A stretch of DNA of 64,000 nucleotides, taken from assembly GCF_004005565.1 (NCBI RefSeq), contig NZ_SADD01000007.1, forward strand, positions 1 to 64,000, written 5' to 3'. Shown piece by piece: positions 54,395-63,575 of the stretch. The notes below the pieces were generated by a model. The model was not told the origin of the DNA. It was given only the letters and a program-made list of their open reading frames with translations, and did no database searches. Numbering within the stretch: the first letter of the stretch is position 1; each line of letters begins with the position of its first letter. The stretch is from Lujinxingia sediminis (GTDB lineage Bacteria; Myxococcota_A; Bradymonadia; Bradymonadales; Bradymonadaceae). The position numbers and the translations under genes are program-made.

Positions 54395-54811
54395 ATGTCC
54401 ACCGCCCCCCTCATCGAAGATATTCTCAACGTCGAGCCCGATGAGACCATGGAGGCCCATATTCTTCAGGGCTTTCATTACCGCACCATCGAGGCTCTCC
54501 AGAACTACCTCAACCTCAGCCAGGTCGAGATGGCGAAGGCCCTGGGCGTGAGCCGCCAGACGCTGATCCGCAACCTCAAGGCCAAAAAGCATCATCTCTC
54601 CTCCCAGCTCTCCGACCAGCTCTACCGGGTGGCCCGCATCACGCGCCGCGCCATTGAGGTGTTGGGGGAGCGGGACGCCGCGGCGAGCTGGCTCAAATGT
54701 GAGAACGCGGCACTGGGCGGTCGTCCTCCTATTCATCTTTTAAAAACCGACGCCGGCGCCGAGAAGGTCGCCGAGCTCCTCGGCCGCATCGAGTTCGGGG
54801 TCTACAGCTGA
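54395..54811 (+). CDS. Xre/MbcA/ParS-type antitoxin
   Basis: 138 aa. Residues 35-75 form a Xre-like helix-turn-helix ('LSQVEMAKALGVSRQTLIRN'). The C-terminal part 'GGRPPIHLLKTDAGAEKVAELLGRIEFGVYS' (split here as a family hallmark) is the DUF2384 toxin-binding domain. The antitoxin neutralises the RES toxin and probably represses the operon. GGAGG precedes the ATG at 54395 with a four- to five-base spacer. The stop overlaps the toxin start (TGATG). Confidence 0.93.
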   Translation: MSTAPLIEDILNVEPDETMEAHILQGFHYRTIEALQNYLNLSQVEMAKALGVSRQTLIRNLKAKKHHLSSQLSDQLYRVARITRRAIEVLGERDAAASWLKCENAALGGRPPIHLLKTDAGAEKVAELLGRIEFGVYS

Positions 54812-55287
54812 TGATGCGCGCCTTTCGCCTCACCGATCAGAAATGGGCCGCCACCGCCTTTGATGGCGAAGGCGCCCGACGCTTTGGCGGCCGCTGGAAC
54901 CACCGGGGCTCGGCGGTGGCCTACACCTCCGAGAGCCTCGCGCTGGCCACCCTGGAGCAGCTTGTGCACGTCCCGGCCGGCATCCCGCTCGCGGGACGCG
55001 TGGCCATCCGGGTCGACATCCCCCTTGAGCTCGCCATCCGCACCATCCTTCCCGACGAGCTGCCCGAAGGCTGGCGACGCGTCGACGGGTTGCGGGCGCT
55101 GAAGACGATGGGCTCCGAGTGGATCTTGAGCCAGGAGAGCGCGGTCTTGCGCGTGCCTTCGGTCATCATCCCCTCCGAATTTAACCTTCTTTTCAACCCC
55201 TCCCATCCCGATCTTGCCCGCCTTACGTTCCACCCGCCCGAGCCCTACGCCTTTGATCCACGTCTCCTGAGCGCCCCCTCCGGCTGA
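54811..55287 (+). CDS. RES-domain toxin
   Basis: 158 aa, the normal size. The RES fold shows the conserved Arg in 'ARRFGGRWNHRG', then 'YTSESLALATLEQLVH' with the catalytic-region Tyr, Ser and Glu. RES toxins degrade NAD+ and stop growth when the antitoxin is lost. The start overlaps the antitoxin stop by one base, so production is coupled. The C-terminal 'NLLFNPSHPDLARLTF' is typical of the family. Confidence 0.93.
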   Translation: MMRAFRLTDQKWAATAFDGEGARRFGGRWNHRGSAVAYTSESLALATLEQLVHVPAGIPLAGRVAIRVDIPLELAIRTILPDELPEGWRRVDGLRALKTMGSEWILSQESAVLRVPSVIIPSEFNLLFNPSHPDLARLTFHPPEPYAFDPRLLSAPSG

Positions 55288-55392
55288 GCCCGACCGGCTC
55301 CACTCTCCAGTTGAAATCCCCTCCCCGGGTGATATGGTCTCGCGCATCCGCAACGACCTTTGCACATCCCACGCCCCACCCCGGGAGAAGTC

Positions 55393-57147
55393 ATGCTCTT
55401 TACCCTACGCCCGACCTGCGTCGGACGCACCGCGACTCTCATCTGCCTGACCACCCTGCTCGGCGCCTGCGCCTCCACCACCAACCAGCGCGCCAGCGGC
55501 CAGACCGCCGCCCTCGATCTCCCCGACGCCAACAAGGTCCGTGAGCTGGCCTCCGCACCCGCGCCCGACGTCGACATCTCCGAGATCGCCGGCCCCATCG
55601 CCGTCGAACGCTGGGAGCTCGTCGCACCGCTTCCCACCACCATCGGCCACGCCCCCCTCACCTCCTCCAAAAGCTGGGAGCAGGGCTTCGCTGCGCTCGT
55701 CAACGACACCGACAACACCGTGCGCTCCGAAGCCTCCGCCTGTGTGGCCCGCCAGTACGGCCACTACTACGCCGAGAACGAGCGTTGGCCCGACCAGGAG
55801 CTCCGGACCTTCATCGCAGCGCGCTGCGGCTGGGTCGGCGGCGACTTCGCCACCACCGGTTTGCGCATCACCGACAACCGCTCCCTCGACCAGATCGCCG
55901 CGCAGTTCAGCGACCACATGACCAGCTTCCTGGAGAGCTCCCGCAAAGCCATCGACGGACCGATGGACGCCGCCCTCAACATTGAGCGCATTGGCGATGC
56001 CACCATCGCCACCATGGTCGCCGCGGAGCGCACCGTCACGCTCAAGCCTCGCCCCATCACCTTTGATGAGCGCGGCACCATCGAAGGACGTGTGGAAGGC
56101 CCCCGCTACAACCACGTTCAAGCCTACATCGGCGAAGGCTCCCTGAGCGCCCGGGTGTGCGAACGCGACCCGGCCGCGCGCTTCCCCAACTTCCGCTTCC
56201 ACTGCGGCGGCGACTCCCAGACCGAACCCCAGGGCCGCGCCTACGTCGAGCTTACCCTCGACGTGCGCGACCAGCTCTTCTCGGAGCTTGGCGGCACCAC
56301 CCTCCTGGTGAGCGACCCGTCCGACCTGCGCTACGTCAGCGCCACCGCCGCCGTCCCCACCACCTCCGAAGGCACCACCTCCACCGAGCGACTCGCCGCA
56401 CAAATCAACGCCTTCCGCGAACGCTCCAAACTCACCCCCGTGGCCTTCTCTCAACCCCAGTCAAAAACCCTCGGCGAGCTCCTGCCGCATATGCTGGCTG
56501 CCCACAACGACGATGATGAGGACCTGTTCTCCCGCTTAACGCTGGCCGCCATCGCCGGCTGGGACATCGGCTCGCCCATCCTCTCCGGCGACTTCACCAT
56601 GCGCGTGACCGCCCACAACGATCCGGTCCGCACGATGGCCACCCTGCTCACCAGCCCCTCGGCCCGCCACATGCTCTTCAACGCTGATCTGAGCCACATC
56701 GCCATGGCCTCCTCTCAGGAAAACGGCGCGACCAGCCTCCTGCTCTCTGGCTACAAGCGTGTCCCCGGGCTCACTGGCGAACAACTCGTCGAGCGCGCGC
56801 TCAACACCCTTAACACCGCCCGCGAAGCCGCAGGAAACCGCCCCGTCATCGACTCCGGAAACTACCAGCAGGCCGCAACTCTGCTCTCCGGCGCCGTCGC
56901 CCAGGGCAAGGGCACCCCGACCGAAGCCACCGACCGCATCACCCGCGCGATGAGCCGCAACCTCGAAACCGAAGTCCTCTGGTGGACGCTTGCCACCGAC
57001 AACCTCGAAGACTTCTCCATCCCCGATGCGCTCATCACCGCCCGCGCCCTGCGCGCCACCGTCTTCGCTGCGCCCTACCAGCACCCCGACGACCCCTGGA
57101 GCATCTACCGCGTCGTCATCATGTACGCCAAAGGCGACATCCGCTGA
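55393..57147 (+). CDS. Lipoprotein, first of a tandem paralogous pair
   Basis: 584 aa. Signal peptide and lipobox 'TTLLGACAS'. The ATG at 55393 has GGAG six bases upstream and is preferred to 55360. Conserved landmarks shared with the next gene include 'SEASACVARQYGHYY', 'RPITFDERGTIEGRV', 'FPNFRFHCGGDSQTEP', 'NTAREAAGNRPVIDSGNYQQ' and 'HPDDPWSIYRVVIMYAKGDI'. Segments near residues 345-375 and 470-500 (two 'IN.FRERSKLTPV'/'LNTAREAAGNRPV'-like starts) recall degenerate CAP/SCP-type domains, but this is by eye. Envelope-located; function unknown. Confidence 0.8.
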   Translation: MLFTLRPTCVGRTATLICLTTLLGACASTTNQRASGQTAALDLPDANKVRELASAPAPDVDISEIAGPIAVERWELVAPLPTTIGHAPLTSSKSWEQGFAALVNDTDNTVRSEASACVARQYGHYYAENERWPDQELRTFIAARCGWVGGDFATTGLRITDNRSLDQIAAQFSDHMTSFLESSRKAIDGPMDAALNIERIGDATIATMVAAERTVTLKPRPITFDERGTIEGRVEGPRYNHVQAYIGEGSLSARVCERDPAARFPNFRFHCGGDSQTEPQGRAYVELTLDVRDQLFSELGGTTLLVSDPSDLRYVSATAAVPTTSEGTTSTERLAAQINAFRERSKLTPVAFSQPQSKTLGELLPHMLAAHNDDDEDLFSRLTLAAIAGWDIGSPILSGDFTMRVTAHNDPVRTMATLLTSPSARHMLFNADLSHIAMASSQENGATSLLLSGYKRVPGLTGEQLVERALNTLNTAREAAGNRPVIDSGNYQQAATLLSGAVAQGKGTPTEATDRITRAMSRNLETEVLWWTLATDNLEDFSIPDALITARALRATVFAAPYQHPDDPWSIYRVVIMYAKGDIR

Positions 57148-57218
57148 TCCCTCGGCGGCGCGCTCGTCAGGCCCGACGAGCGCGTCGCTCTCACGCGCTG
57201 TAGTACTGGACGTTCACT

Positions 57219-58973
57219 ATGAAGTTCCCCGCCGCTCTCCCCTCGCCACGCCACCGGGCCCTCCTCCTCGCCGCCATCCTCCTCGCGGCCGCCTGCGCTA
57301 CCCCTGAGCCCAGCAGCCGCATGGGCGAGGCCCCCTCACTGGACCTTCCCTCCCGAGAGAAGATCCAGGAGATCGTCGCCTCGCCCGCCCCCTCCCTCTC
57401 CCTCGAAGAGCTCGTCGGCCCTCAGCCCGCAGAGCGCTGGAACCTGGTCGCCCCGCTTCCCGACACCCTCGGCCACGTCCCCCGCCAGAACCTCGAAGTC
57501 TGGGAGCAGGCCTTCGCCCAAAAGGTCGACAGCCTCGACAACACCGCCCGCTCCGAGGCCAGCCACTGCGTCGCGCGCCAGACCGCCCATTACGTCGTCG
57601 CCAACAACCGCTGGCCCGACGACGAGCTTGAGACCTACATCGGCGCGCGCTGCGGCTGGATCGGCCCCGGTCACAGACTCAGCGTCAAATACCTGGACGG
57701 CAACACCCCCCTCGACCAGGTCGAAAGCGCCCTCCATGACGCTCACTTCAACTTCATTGAAGAGCACCGTGACCGGTACACCGGCCTTGTCGACTTCGGC
57801 ATGCACGTCGAGCGCATCGGCCAACACGTTGCCGTCATGATGAGCGCCGGCCGACGCACCATGACCGTCACACCGCGCCCCATCACCTTCGACGAGCAGG
57901 GCACCCTGGAAGGCCGCGTCCTCGACGAACGCTACGACTACGTCCGCGCCTACATCACCGTCGGCAACCTCGGCTCCCGCCGCTGCGAACGCGATCAGGC
58001 CGTGCGCTACCCCGACTTCCGCTTCCACTGCGGCGGCGACTCCCCCACCGAACCCCGCGGCCGCGCCTACGTCGAGTTCGCCCTCTCCCTGAGCGACCTG
58101 CCCTGGAGAGACCTGGGCACCATGGCTCTCTTTCTCACCGACCTCGATGATCCCCGCTACGTCAGCGCCACCGTCGCTGTCCCCGACGTGCGCGACGCCT
58201 CCGACGCCCTCTCCCGACTCACCGCCCAGCTCAACCGCATCCGCACGCTCTCCGGCATGCAACCCGTCGTCCTCTCCGAAGCCCAGTCCCAAACCATCGG
58301 CAAAGTCTTCCCCCACCTTATTGAAGCCCAACAAGACCGCGACACCGCCGCAGCCGAGCTCTACCAGGGCGCCGTCACCGCCGGGTGGGACATCGGTGAG
58401 CCTATCCTGTACGGAGAACTCTCCATCCGACATCACCCGACCAACAACCCGGCCAAAGCCATGGCCCTCATCCTCACCAGCCCCACCGCCCGAGATATGC
58501 TCTTCGATCCTCGCCTCAGCCACCTCGCCCTGGCCGCGATTCAAAGAGATGCCTCCACAAGCCTGCTCATCGCCGGCTACAACCGCGTCCCCGACCTCTC
58601 CGAAGATGAGCTCGTCGCCCGCGCCCTCAACACCATCAACACCGCACGCGACGCCGCCGGTAACCGCCCCATCTTCGACTCCGGCAACTACCAGCGCGCC
58701 GCCGTCCTCCTCTCCGGTGCCATCGCCCGAGGTCAGGTCACCCCCGCCCGCGCCACCGAGCGCGTCGTCGACGCCATGGTTCGAAACCTCGACTCAAGCG
58801 TGGTCTGGTGGACCCTGACCGCCCGCGACCTCGACGACTTCCACGTCCCCGACAGGCTCGTCAACGCGCGCCTCCTTCGCGCCGCCGTCATCGCCGCCCC
58901 CTACCGCCACCCCGCCGACCCCTGGTCCATCTACCGTGTCATCATCATCTACGCCGAAGATGACATACGCTAA
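57219..58973 (+). CDS. Lipoprotein, second of a tandem paralogous pair
   Basis: 584 aa, exactly the same length as its upstream paralogue, which ends 71 bp before. Lipobox 'AAILLAAACAT'. The same landmarks are present ('SEASHCVARQTAHYV', 'RPITFDEQGTLEGRV', 'YPDFRFHCGGDSPTEP', 'NTARDAAGNRPIFDSGNYQR', 'HPADPWSIYRVIIIYAEDDI'). Similarity is distributed along the whole chain, indicating an old tandem duplication with both copies kept. No strong ribosome-binding site precedes the ATG. Possibly co-transcribed with its twin. Confidence 0.8.
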   Translation: MKFPAALPSPRHRALLLAAILLAAACATPEPSSRMGEAPSLDLPSREKIQEIVASPAPSLSLEELVGPQPAERWNLVAPLPDTLGHVPRQNLEVWEQAFAQKVDSLDNTARSEASHCVARQTAHYVVANNRWPDDELETYIGARCGWIGPGHRLSVKYLDGNTPLDQVESALHDAHFNFIEEHRDRYTGLVDFGMHVERIGQHVAVMMSAGRRTMTVTPRPITFDEQGTLEGRVLDERYDYVRAYITVGNLGSRRCERDQAVRYPDFRFHCGGDSPTEPRGRAYVEFALSLSDLPWRDLGTMALFLTDLDDPRYVSATVAVPDVRDASDALSRLTAQLNRIRTLSGMQPVVLSEAQSQTIGKVFPHLIEAQQDRDTAAAELYQGAVTAGWDIGEPILYGELSIRHHPTNNPAKAMALILTSPTARDMLFDPRLSHLALAAIQRDASTSLLIAGYNRVPDLSEDELVARALNTINTARDAAGNRPIFDSGNYQRAAVLLSGAIARGQVTPARATERVVDAMVRNLDSSVVWWTLTARDLDDFHVPDRLVNARLLRAAVIAAPYRHPADPWSIYRVIIIYAEDDIR

Positions 58974-59003
58974 ATCGCCCTCACGCCATCCCCCGGACAA
59001 AAA

Positions 59004-59030
59004 CAGCCCCGCTTGACTCAAGCGGGGCTG
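59004..59030 (-). terminator. Hairpin between convergent lipoprotein genes
   Basis: Perfect 13-bp arms CAGCCCCGCTTGA and TCAAGCGGGGCTG with a single-base centre. On the minus strand it is followed by TTTTTGTCC, so it ends the CARDB-like gene. It could also stop the twin lipoprotein transcript. Confidence 0.82.
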
Positions 59031-59066
59031 CTGCTGACACCTTCCTCGATCGTTGCCTTCGTAGCC

Positions 59067-59843
59067 TTACTGAGGCGCGGTGATCACGATCTCGGTCGTC
59101 ACCGAATCATGCAGCGACGAAATCTCCAGACTATGCGTTCCCGCCGAAAGCTCCTGCTCGCCCGGCCCCGTGGGCAGCGTCGCCTGAATCTGAACGCCCT
59201 GACCCGGAGCAATCGGCGTAGTCGCCTCCTCGCCCTGCGGCCGAATGTCCAGCGCGCCCACGGCCCCACCTTCCATCGTGATCTGCCCGGTGAGCTCGAT
59301 AATCCCTTCGGCATCTCCCGTATTCATCCCCACAACCACAACCTTCAGCGACTCGCCCTCAACAACAGTCAGCGTGCTCGCTTCAGTATCAATGCTCAGC
59401 TCAAAGAACGCGCTGGCTTCGTCAATAATCACCTCACTGACCTCGACACCGGCGGTCACCGTCGTCTCACCCAGCGTGACTTCCGCGCTGTAGCTGCCGG
59501 CATCACCCGCAGCGGTGGTCCAGCTAAAGCTCCCGGCCTCGGTGCTTCCGGCCGCCACAGCAATCTCTGCCGTATCCGTAAAATCACCCAGGCTGAACGT
59601 CACCGTCGCCGTGCCGTCGGCGTCGCCCGTATTCTCGACGTTAAAGGCCACTTCCACAGCCTGCCCCTCGTCGACGCTGAGCGTGCTACCCGCCGTATTC
59701 AGCTCAAGCGTAAAACTCGCGGCGGCGTTGGGAGTCTCGTCTCCCGTGGTGTCGTCGGCGCTTTCGCCGCAGGCCATCACAGAGAAAGCCATCGAAATCA
59801 TCAGCACTAAGGCCAGAAGGGTGCTCTTCCGTATCATCATCAT
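59067..59843 (-). CDS. CARDB-like lipoprotein
   Basis: 258 aa. Signal peptide and lipobox 'MAFSVMACGES', a short acidic linker, then three Ig-like beta sandwiches with the CARDB pattern: 'VNENTGD' type turns seen as 'VEVAFNVENTGDADGTATV', 'VVVGMNTGDAEGIIELTG' and 'SYSAEVTLGETTVTAGVEV'. Such domains mediate adhesion or protein contacts on the cell surface. The ATG at 59843 has AGGAG nine bases upstream; the frame is open further up. Function unknown. Confidence 0.8.
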   Translation of the reverse strand: MMMIRKSTLLALVLMISMAFSVMACGESADDTTGDETPNAAASFTLELNTAGSTLSVDEGQAVEVAFNVENTGDADGTATVTFSLGDFTDTAEIAVAAGSTEAGSFSWTTAAGDAGSYSAEVTLGETTVTAGVEVSEVIIDEASAFFELSIDTEASTLTVVEGESLKVVVVGMNTGDAEGIIELTGQITMEGGAVGALDIRPQGEEATTPIAPGQGVQIQATLPTGPGEQELSAGTHSLEISSLHDSVTTEIVITAPQ

Positions 59844-60085
59844 ATCCGACATCTCCTCTTCACGTAGCGCAATTGCGCTCACAAACCACGGGCAGCACTC
59901 CGACGCGCAACCTCTTCATCCATGAGCAATGATAGATTGTTGTGGGTTAGCAAGAAGCGCACGAACTCGCAAGACCACCACGCCCCCCCATAGCGACCTC
60001 CATCACCGAAGGTTGAGCCTGCCTCAAATCACGCTACCATCCCCCCTCACGTCACACCTCCCCCCTCCTCCCCGGCCCCCTCCCC

Positions 60086-61648
60086 ATGACCTGGTGGCTC
60101 GAAGCACTCCTCGCAGCTTCTCCCATCGCCCTCATCCTCGTGGCGATGCTCCTCTTTAAACGCTCCGCGGCCACCGCCGGCGCCTTCGGACTGCTCCTCA
60201 CACTCGCACTCACATTCCTCCACTTCGGCTTCCCTTCCCTCTCCGGTGTTGACGCTCCTCTCACCATCGGCCTGGCTGGCTCCCTGGCAGAAGCCTCTTT
60301 CACCGCCGCCTCCATCCTCTGGATCATCTTTGGAGCGCTGTGCATCCACCGCCTCCAACTCCACTCCGGCGCCATCGACGCCCTCCGCGCACACCTGGGC
60401 CGCCTCACCGACGATCCCCGGCTGATGGCCATCCTCATCGCCTGGTTCTTCGCCCTCTTTCTCGAAGGCGCCGCCGGCTTCGGCACACCCGCAGCCCTGA
60501 CCGCACCCTTTCTCGTCGCCTTCGGCTTCCCCGCCGTCCACGCCGTCGCCATCACCCTGATAGGCTACGCCGTCGGCGTCTCTTTCGGTGCCCTCGGCAC
60601 CCCCATCATGGTCCAACTCGCCAGCACTGACGTCGCCCCCCTCAACCTGGGTCGGGTCACCTCCGATCTGAGCGTTCCGGTTGGCGCACTCCTCCTCGCG
60701 CTGATGCTCTGGCAGGCCCATCGATGCGCCGCCTCAATGCCCTCGCACAGAACCAGTCCACGCTCCATCGCCAGCTGGTACGCACTCGCCGCCTGCGGAT
60801 GCCTTCTCCCCATGGCGCTTATCGCGCGTCACCTCGGCCCGGAACTCCCCACCCTGGGCGGTGCCGTGGTTGGTGCCTCCCTCTTCATCATCGCCCTCAA
60901 ACTCCGGAGACATTCCGACTCCGACACGCCACAACCTCTCCCCGAAGGCGACGCCCCTCAGCCCTCCACCATGCCACTCTACAAGGCCGCATCCCCCTAC
61001 CTTATCGTCATCCTACTGGTCCTGCTCACCCGTCAGGTCGCCCCCCTCAACACGCTACTGCGCTCCCTCGACCTCTCCTGGCAACTCTTCGACCACTTCC
61101 AGGCCCACGTCGAACCCCTCTTTCACCCTGGCACCATCCTCCTGCTCGCCTTCCTGACCGCCTCCCGCATTCAGGCAACCTCATGGCGAGCCACCGCCCG
61201 CGCTGCCATCACCGCCCTGCACATGATCCTCCCCATCACACTCGCCCTCCTCGCCATGCTGAGCATCTCCCGGCTCATGGTACACGCCCACATGGTCGAT
61301 GCACTCGCCGAAGCCGCCGCCCACACCGGCGCTACCTGGCCTCTCCTCGCCCCCCTCGTCGGTGCCCTGGGCACCTTCGTCACCGGCTCCGCCACCGCCT
61401 CCAATATCCTCTTCACCGACTTCCAACTCGCCGCAGCCAATCACCTCGGCCTCGACCCCCTCCGCCTCATCGGCGCTCAAGGCGCTGGCGCTGCCATCGG
61501 CAACACCATCGCCCCCCACAGCATCATCGCCGGCTGCGCTACCGTTGGCATCTCCGGCCACGAAGCCGACGTCCTCAAACGCACCCTCCTCCCCGCCCTC
61601 CTCGCCCTGATCCTCGCCGGACTCCTCGTCAAAATACTCGCTGGCTAA
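60086..61648 (+). CDS. lldP: L-lactate permease family transporter
   Basis: 520 aa, about 13-14 transmembrane helices. Signature region 'FLEGAAGFGTPAALTAPFL' plus 'GALGTPIMVQLAST' and the C-terminal 'LGTFVTGSATASNILFTDFQ' and 'GNTIAPHSIIAGCATVGISG', all characteristic of LctP/LldP/GlcA carriers that bring in lactate or glycolate with H+. No lactate dehydrogenase gene adjoins it. The start at 60086 lacks a strong ribosome-binding site but gives the normal N terminus 'MTWWLEALLAASPI'. Confidence 0.93.
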   Translation: MTWWLEALLAASPIALILVAMLLFKRSAATAGAFGLLLTLALTFLHFGFPSLSGVDAPLTIGLAGSLAEASFTAASILWIIFGALCIHRLQLHSGAIDALRAHLGRLTDDPRLMAILIAWFFALFLEGAAGFGTPAALTAPFLVAFGFPAVHAVAITLIGYAVGVSFGALGTPIMVQLASTDVAPLNLGRVTSDLSVPVGALLLALMLWQAHRCAASMPSHRTSPRSIASWYALAACGCLLPMALIARHLGPELPTLGGAVVGASLFIIALKLRRHSDSDTPQPLPEGDAPQPSTMPLYKAASPYLIVILLVLLTRQVAPLNTLLRSLDLSWQLFDHFQAHVEPLFHPGTILLLAFLTASRIQATSWRATARAAITALHMILPITLALLAMLSISRLMVHAHMVDALAEAAAHTGATWPLLAPLVGALGTFVTGSATASNILFTDFQLAAANHLGLDPLRLIGAQGAGAAIGNTIAPHSIIAGCATVGISGHEADVLKRTLLPALLALILAGLLVKILAG

Positions 61649-61751
61649 CTCCCCCCCCTCGCCAAAACTGCACCTACCCTCCCCTCACATAACATTCCAA
61701 TATGCAATTCTCGCCAGCAAGAACTGCACTTTGGCCTCCCTAACATCACTT

Positions 61752-61945
61752 CTCGCCAGCTAGATCCGCTACTCGGATGCCCGAGTTACCATTCTCGCCA
61801 GCTAGATCCACAACTCGGATGCCCGAGTTACCATTCTCGCCAGCTAGATCCACAACTCGGATGCCCGAGTTACCATTCTCGCCAGCTAGATCCACAACTC
61901 GGATGCCCGAGTTACCATTCTCGCCAGCTAGATCCACAACTCCAC
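61752..61945. repeat. 42-bp tandem repeat with internal hairpin
   Basis: Four full copies at 61752, 61794, 61836 and 61878 plus a partial one at 61920, unit CTCGCCAGCTAGATCCACAA followed by CTCGGATGCCCGAGTTACCATT. Each unit contains the inverted repeat AACTCGG-ATGC-CCGAGTT. It lies 100 bp after lldP and may form a series of hairpins in its 3' transcript. Degenerate fragments run on to about 62010. Confidence 0.9.
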
Positions 61946-62134
61946 ACGTTGACCTGGCGTTCTCGCTACCGAGATCCGCGACTCCACACGTTGACCTCTC
62001 ATTCTCCCTTCCGCCACGTCACCTGCATCGATGGTTTGGCGTGCAGCGACGATGTAAGAGACTGCCTCGGCGACCGAGGCGCCTTCCCCTCCTCCCCCCG
62101 ACATACTCCGCTTCCCTCCCTCCCCGGCTCTCCC

Positions 62135-63052
62135 ATGACCTCCGAATTCACCACCCCGCAGCGCATCCCCGGCCTGCGTCACACCACCACCGAGGATTAC
62201 CTCACCCGCATGGCCAACTTGCAGGCCTACATCACCGACCACCTCGACGACGACCTCGCTCCCGACACGCTCGCCAGGGTCGCAGCGATGTCCAAACACC
62301 ACTTCCACCGGGTGTTTCGGGGCATGTTCGGTGAATCGGTTGCCGAGCACCTGCGCCGCCTGCGCCTGGAACGCGCGGCCATCCAGGTGCGGCGCAGCGA
62401 GCGCCCCCTGCTTCGCATCGCCGTCGACGCCGGCTACGGCTCCCATGAGGCCTTCACCCGCGCCTTCAAGAGCCACTTCGACCTCACCCCCTCCCAGCTT
62501 CGCGAAGCGCTGCCCCCGCACTACGACCGCCGCCTGAGCTCCGAGCTCCGACCGACCCTGCCCGAGGCCCCCCTCGATGTCGAGCTACGCCACCGACCCG
62601 CCTCACCAATAATCATGCTACGCCACTGGGGCCCCTACCTTGAGATCGGGCCGGCCTTTGATCGCCTCCTGGCCTGGGCGCTGGAGCGCGGCCTCGACCC
62701 CGAGGCCATCGAGCTTTGCGGCGCCTACCACGACGATCCCGAGATCACCGCCGCCGAACAGCTGCGCTCCGACGCCTGCGTGGTGCATCGTGGCCACTTG
62801 CAGGGCACCGGGGAGTACGTCGCCTCGGAGCTTCCGGGGGGGACCTTCGCGGTGGTGTTGCATCGTGGGCCCTACGAAACGCTTTATAAAACCTACCTGC
62901 GCCTGATCGGCCACTGGCTCCCCTCCAGCGGCTACGAACCCGTCGCCGAACCGCTCATCGAGCGCTACCTAAACCACCCCGCCCACACCCCACCCGAAGA
63001 CCTTTTGACCGAAGTCTGGGCGCGCCTCCAACCCACCTCCGCCCACCTCTAA
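62135..63052 (+). CDS. AraC-family regulator with GyrI-like domain
   Basis: 305 aa. Residues 25-120 hold the two AraC helix-turn-helix units ('TLARVAAMSKHHFHRVFRGM' and 'IAVDAGYGSHEAFTRAFKSH' with 'LTPSQLRE'). Residues 150-300 form a GyrI-like small-molecule-binding domain ('FAVVLHRGPYETLYKTYLRL'). This is the reverse order of MarA-type proteins with an N-terminal sensor and matches the Rob-like arrangement. Probably activates efflux or detoxification genes on binding a hydrophobic ligand. The ATG at 62135 fits this domain layout. Confidence 0.93.
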   Translation: MTSEFTTPQRIPGLRHTTTEDYLTRMANLQAYITDHLDDDLAPDTLARVAAMSKHHFHRVFRGMFGESVAEHLRRLRLERAAIQVRRSERPLLRIAVDAGYGSHEAFTRAFKSHFDLTPSQLREALPPHYDRRLSSELRPTLPEAPLDVELRHRPASPIIMLRHWGPYLEIGPAFDRLLAWALERGLDPEAIELCGAYHDDPEITAAEQLRSDACVVHRGHLQGTGEYVASELPGGTFAVVLHRGPYETLYKTYLRLIGHWLPSSGYEPVAEPLIERYLNHPAHTPPEDLLTEVWARLQPTSAHL

Positions 63053-63110
63053 GCCCCCACCCTCAGGGCGCCCCCCCTCACTCGCCCCGGGCCCCCGAAG
63101 CTACGAGGTC

Positions 63111-63575
63111 TTATGCCCCCTCCTCCAGGCCGATCTGCAGCTCCACCTGCGGGACCTCCCCCCCGAAGCGGTAGATCTCCAGGTCGACCTCGTAGCTGCG
63201 CCGGTCGCGATCCTCCCAGCGCTCCCAGACCTCGGTCCACCCCGCCCACACCGCCTGGGGCGTCACGTCGAGCAAGGTCGCACTGGCCCAGGTCTGCGCC
63301 GGAACCTGCACCCGGCGCATCCCCCCGGGCACCTCCCGCTCGGCGTCGCACGCCACCGCCAACACCATCGTGTAGGGCGCCTGCCAGTCGCCAGCGTAGT
63401 CGGTGTACACCGCATAGATCGTGCTCACATCACCTAGCTCCGCGAGCAGATTCTCCGCCATCACCCGCTCCCAGAACGCCGGAATATCCTCCCAGGCGGT
63501 GGCGTGACTGCTGCGAATCTCCAGGCCAATCAGGGTGCGGGCGCTCTCTTCTTTTCGACAGAATTCAAGGCTCAT
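63111..63575 (-). CDS. Solitary GyrI-like effector-binding protein
   Basis: 154 aa. Stand-alone version of the GyrI/effector-binding fold, with 'RTLIGLEIRSSHATAWEDIP', 'FWERVMAENLLAEL' and 'STIYAVYTDYAGDWQAPYTM'. Members act as ligand sinks or toxin inhibitors. It is convergent with the AraC-GyrI gene (58 bp between stops), so two proteins of the same ligand-binding fold lie side by side. GAGGAG with a five- to seven-base spacer precedes the ATG. Confidence 0.82.
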   Translation of the reverse strand: MSLEFCRKEESARTLIGLEIRSSHATAWEDIPAFWERVMAENLLAELGDVSTIYAVYTDYAGDWQAPYTMVLAVACDAEREVPGGMRRVQVPAQTWASATLLDVTPQAVWAGWTEVWERWEDRDRRSYEVDLEIYRFGGEVPQVELQIGLEEGA

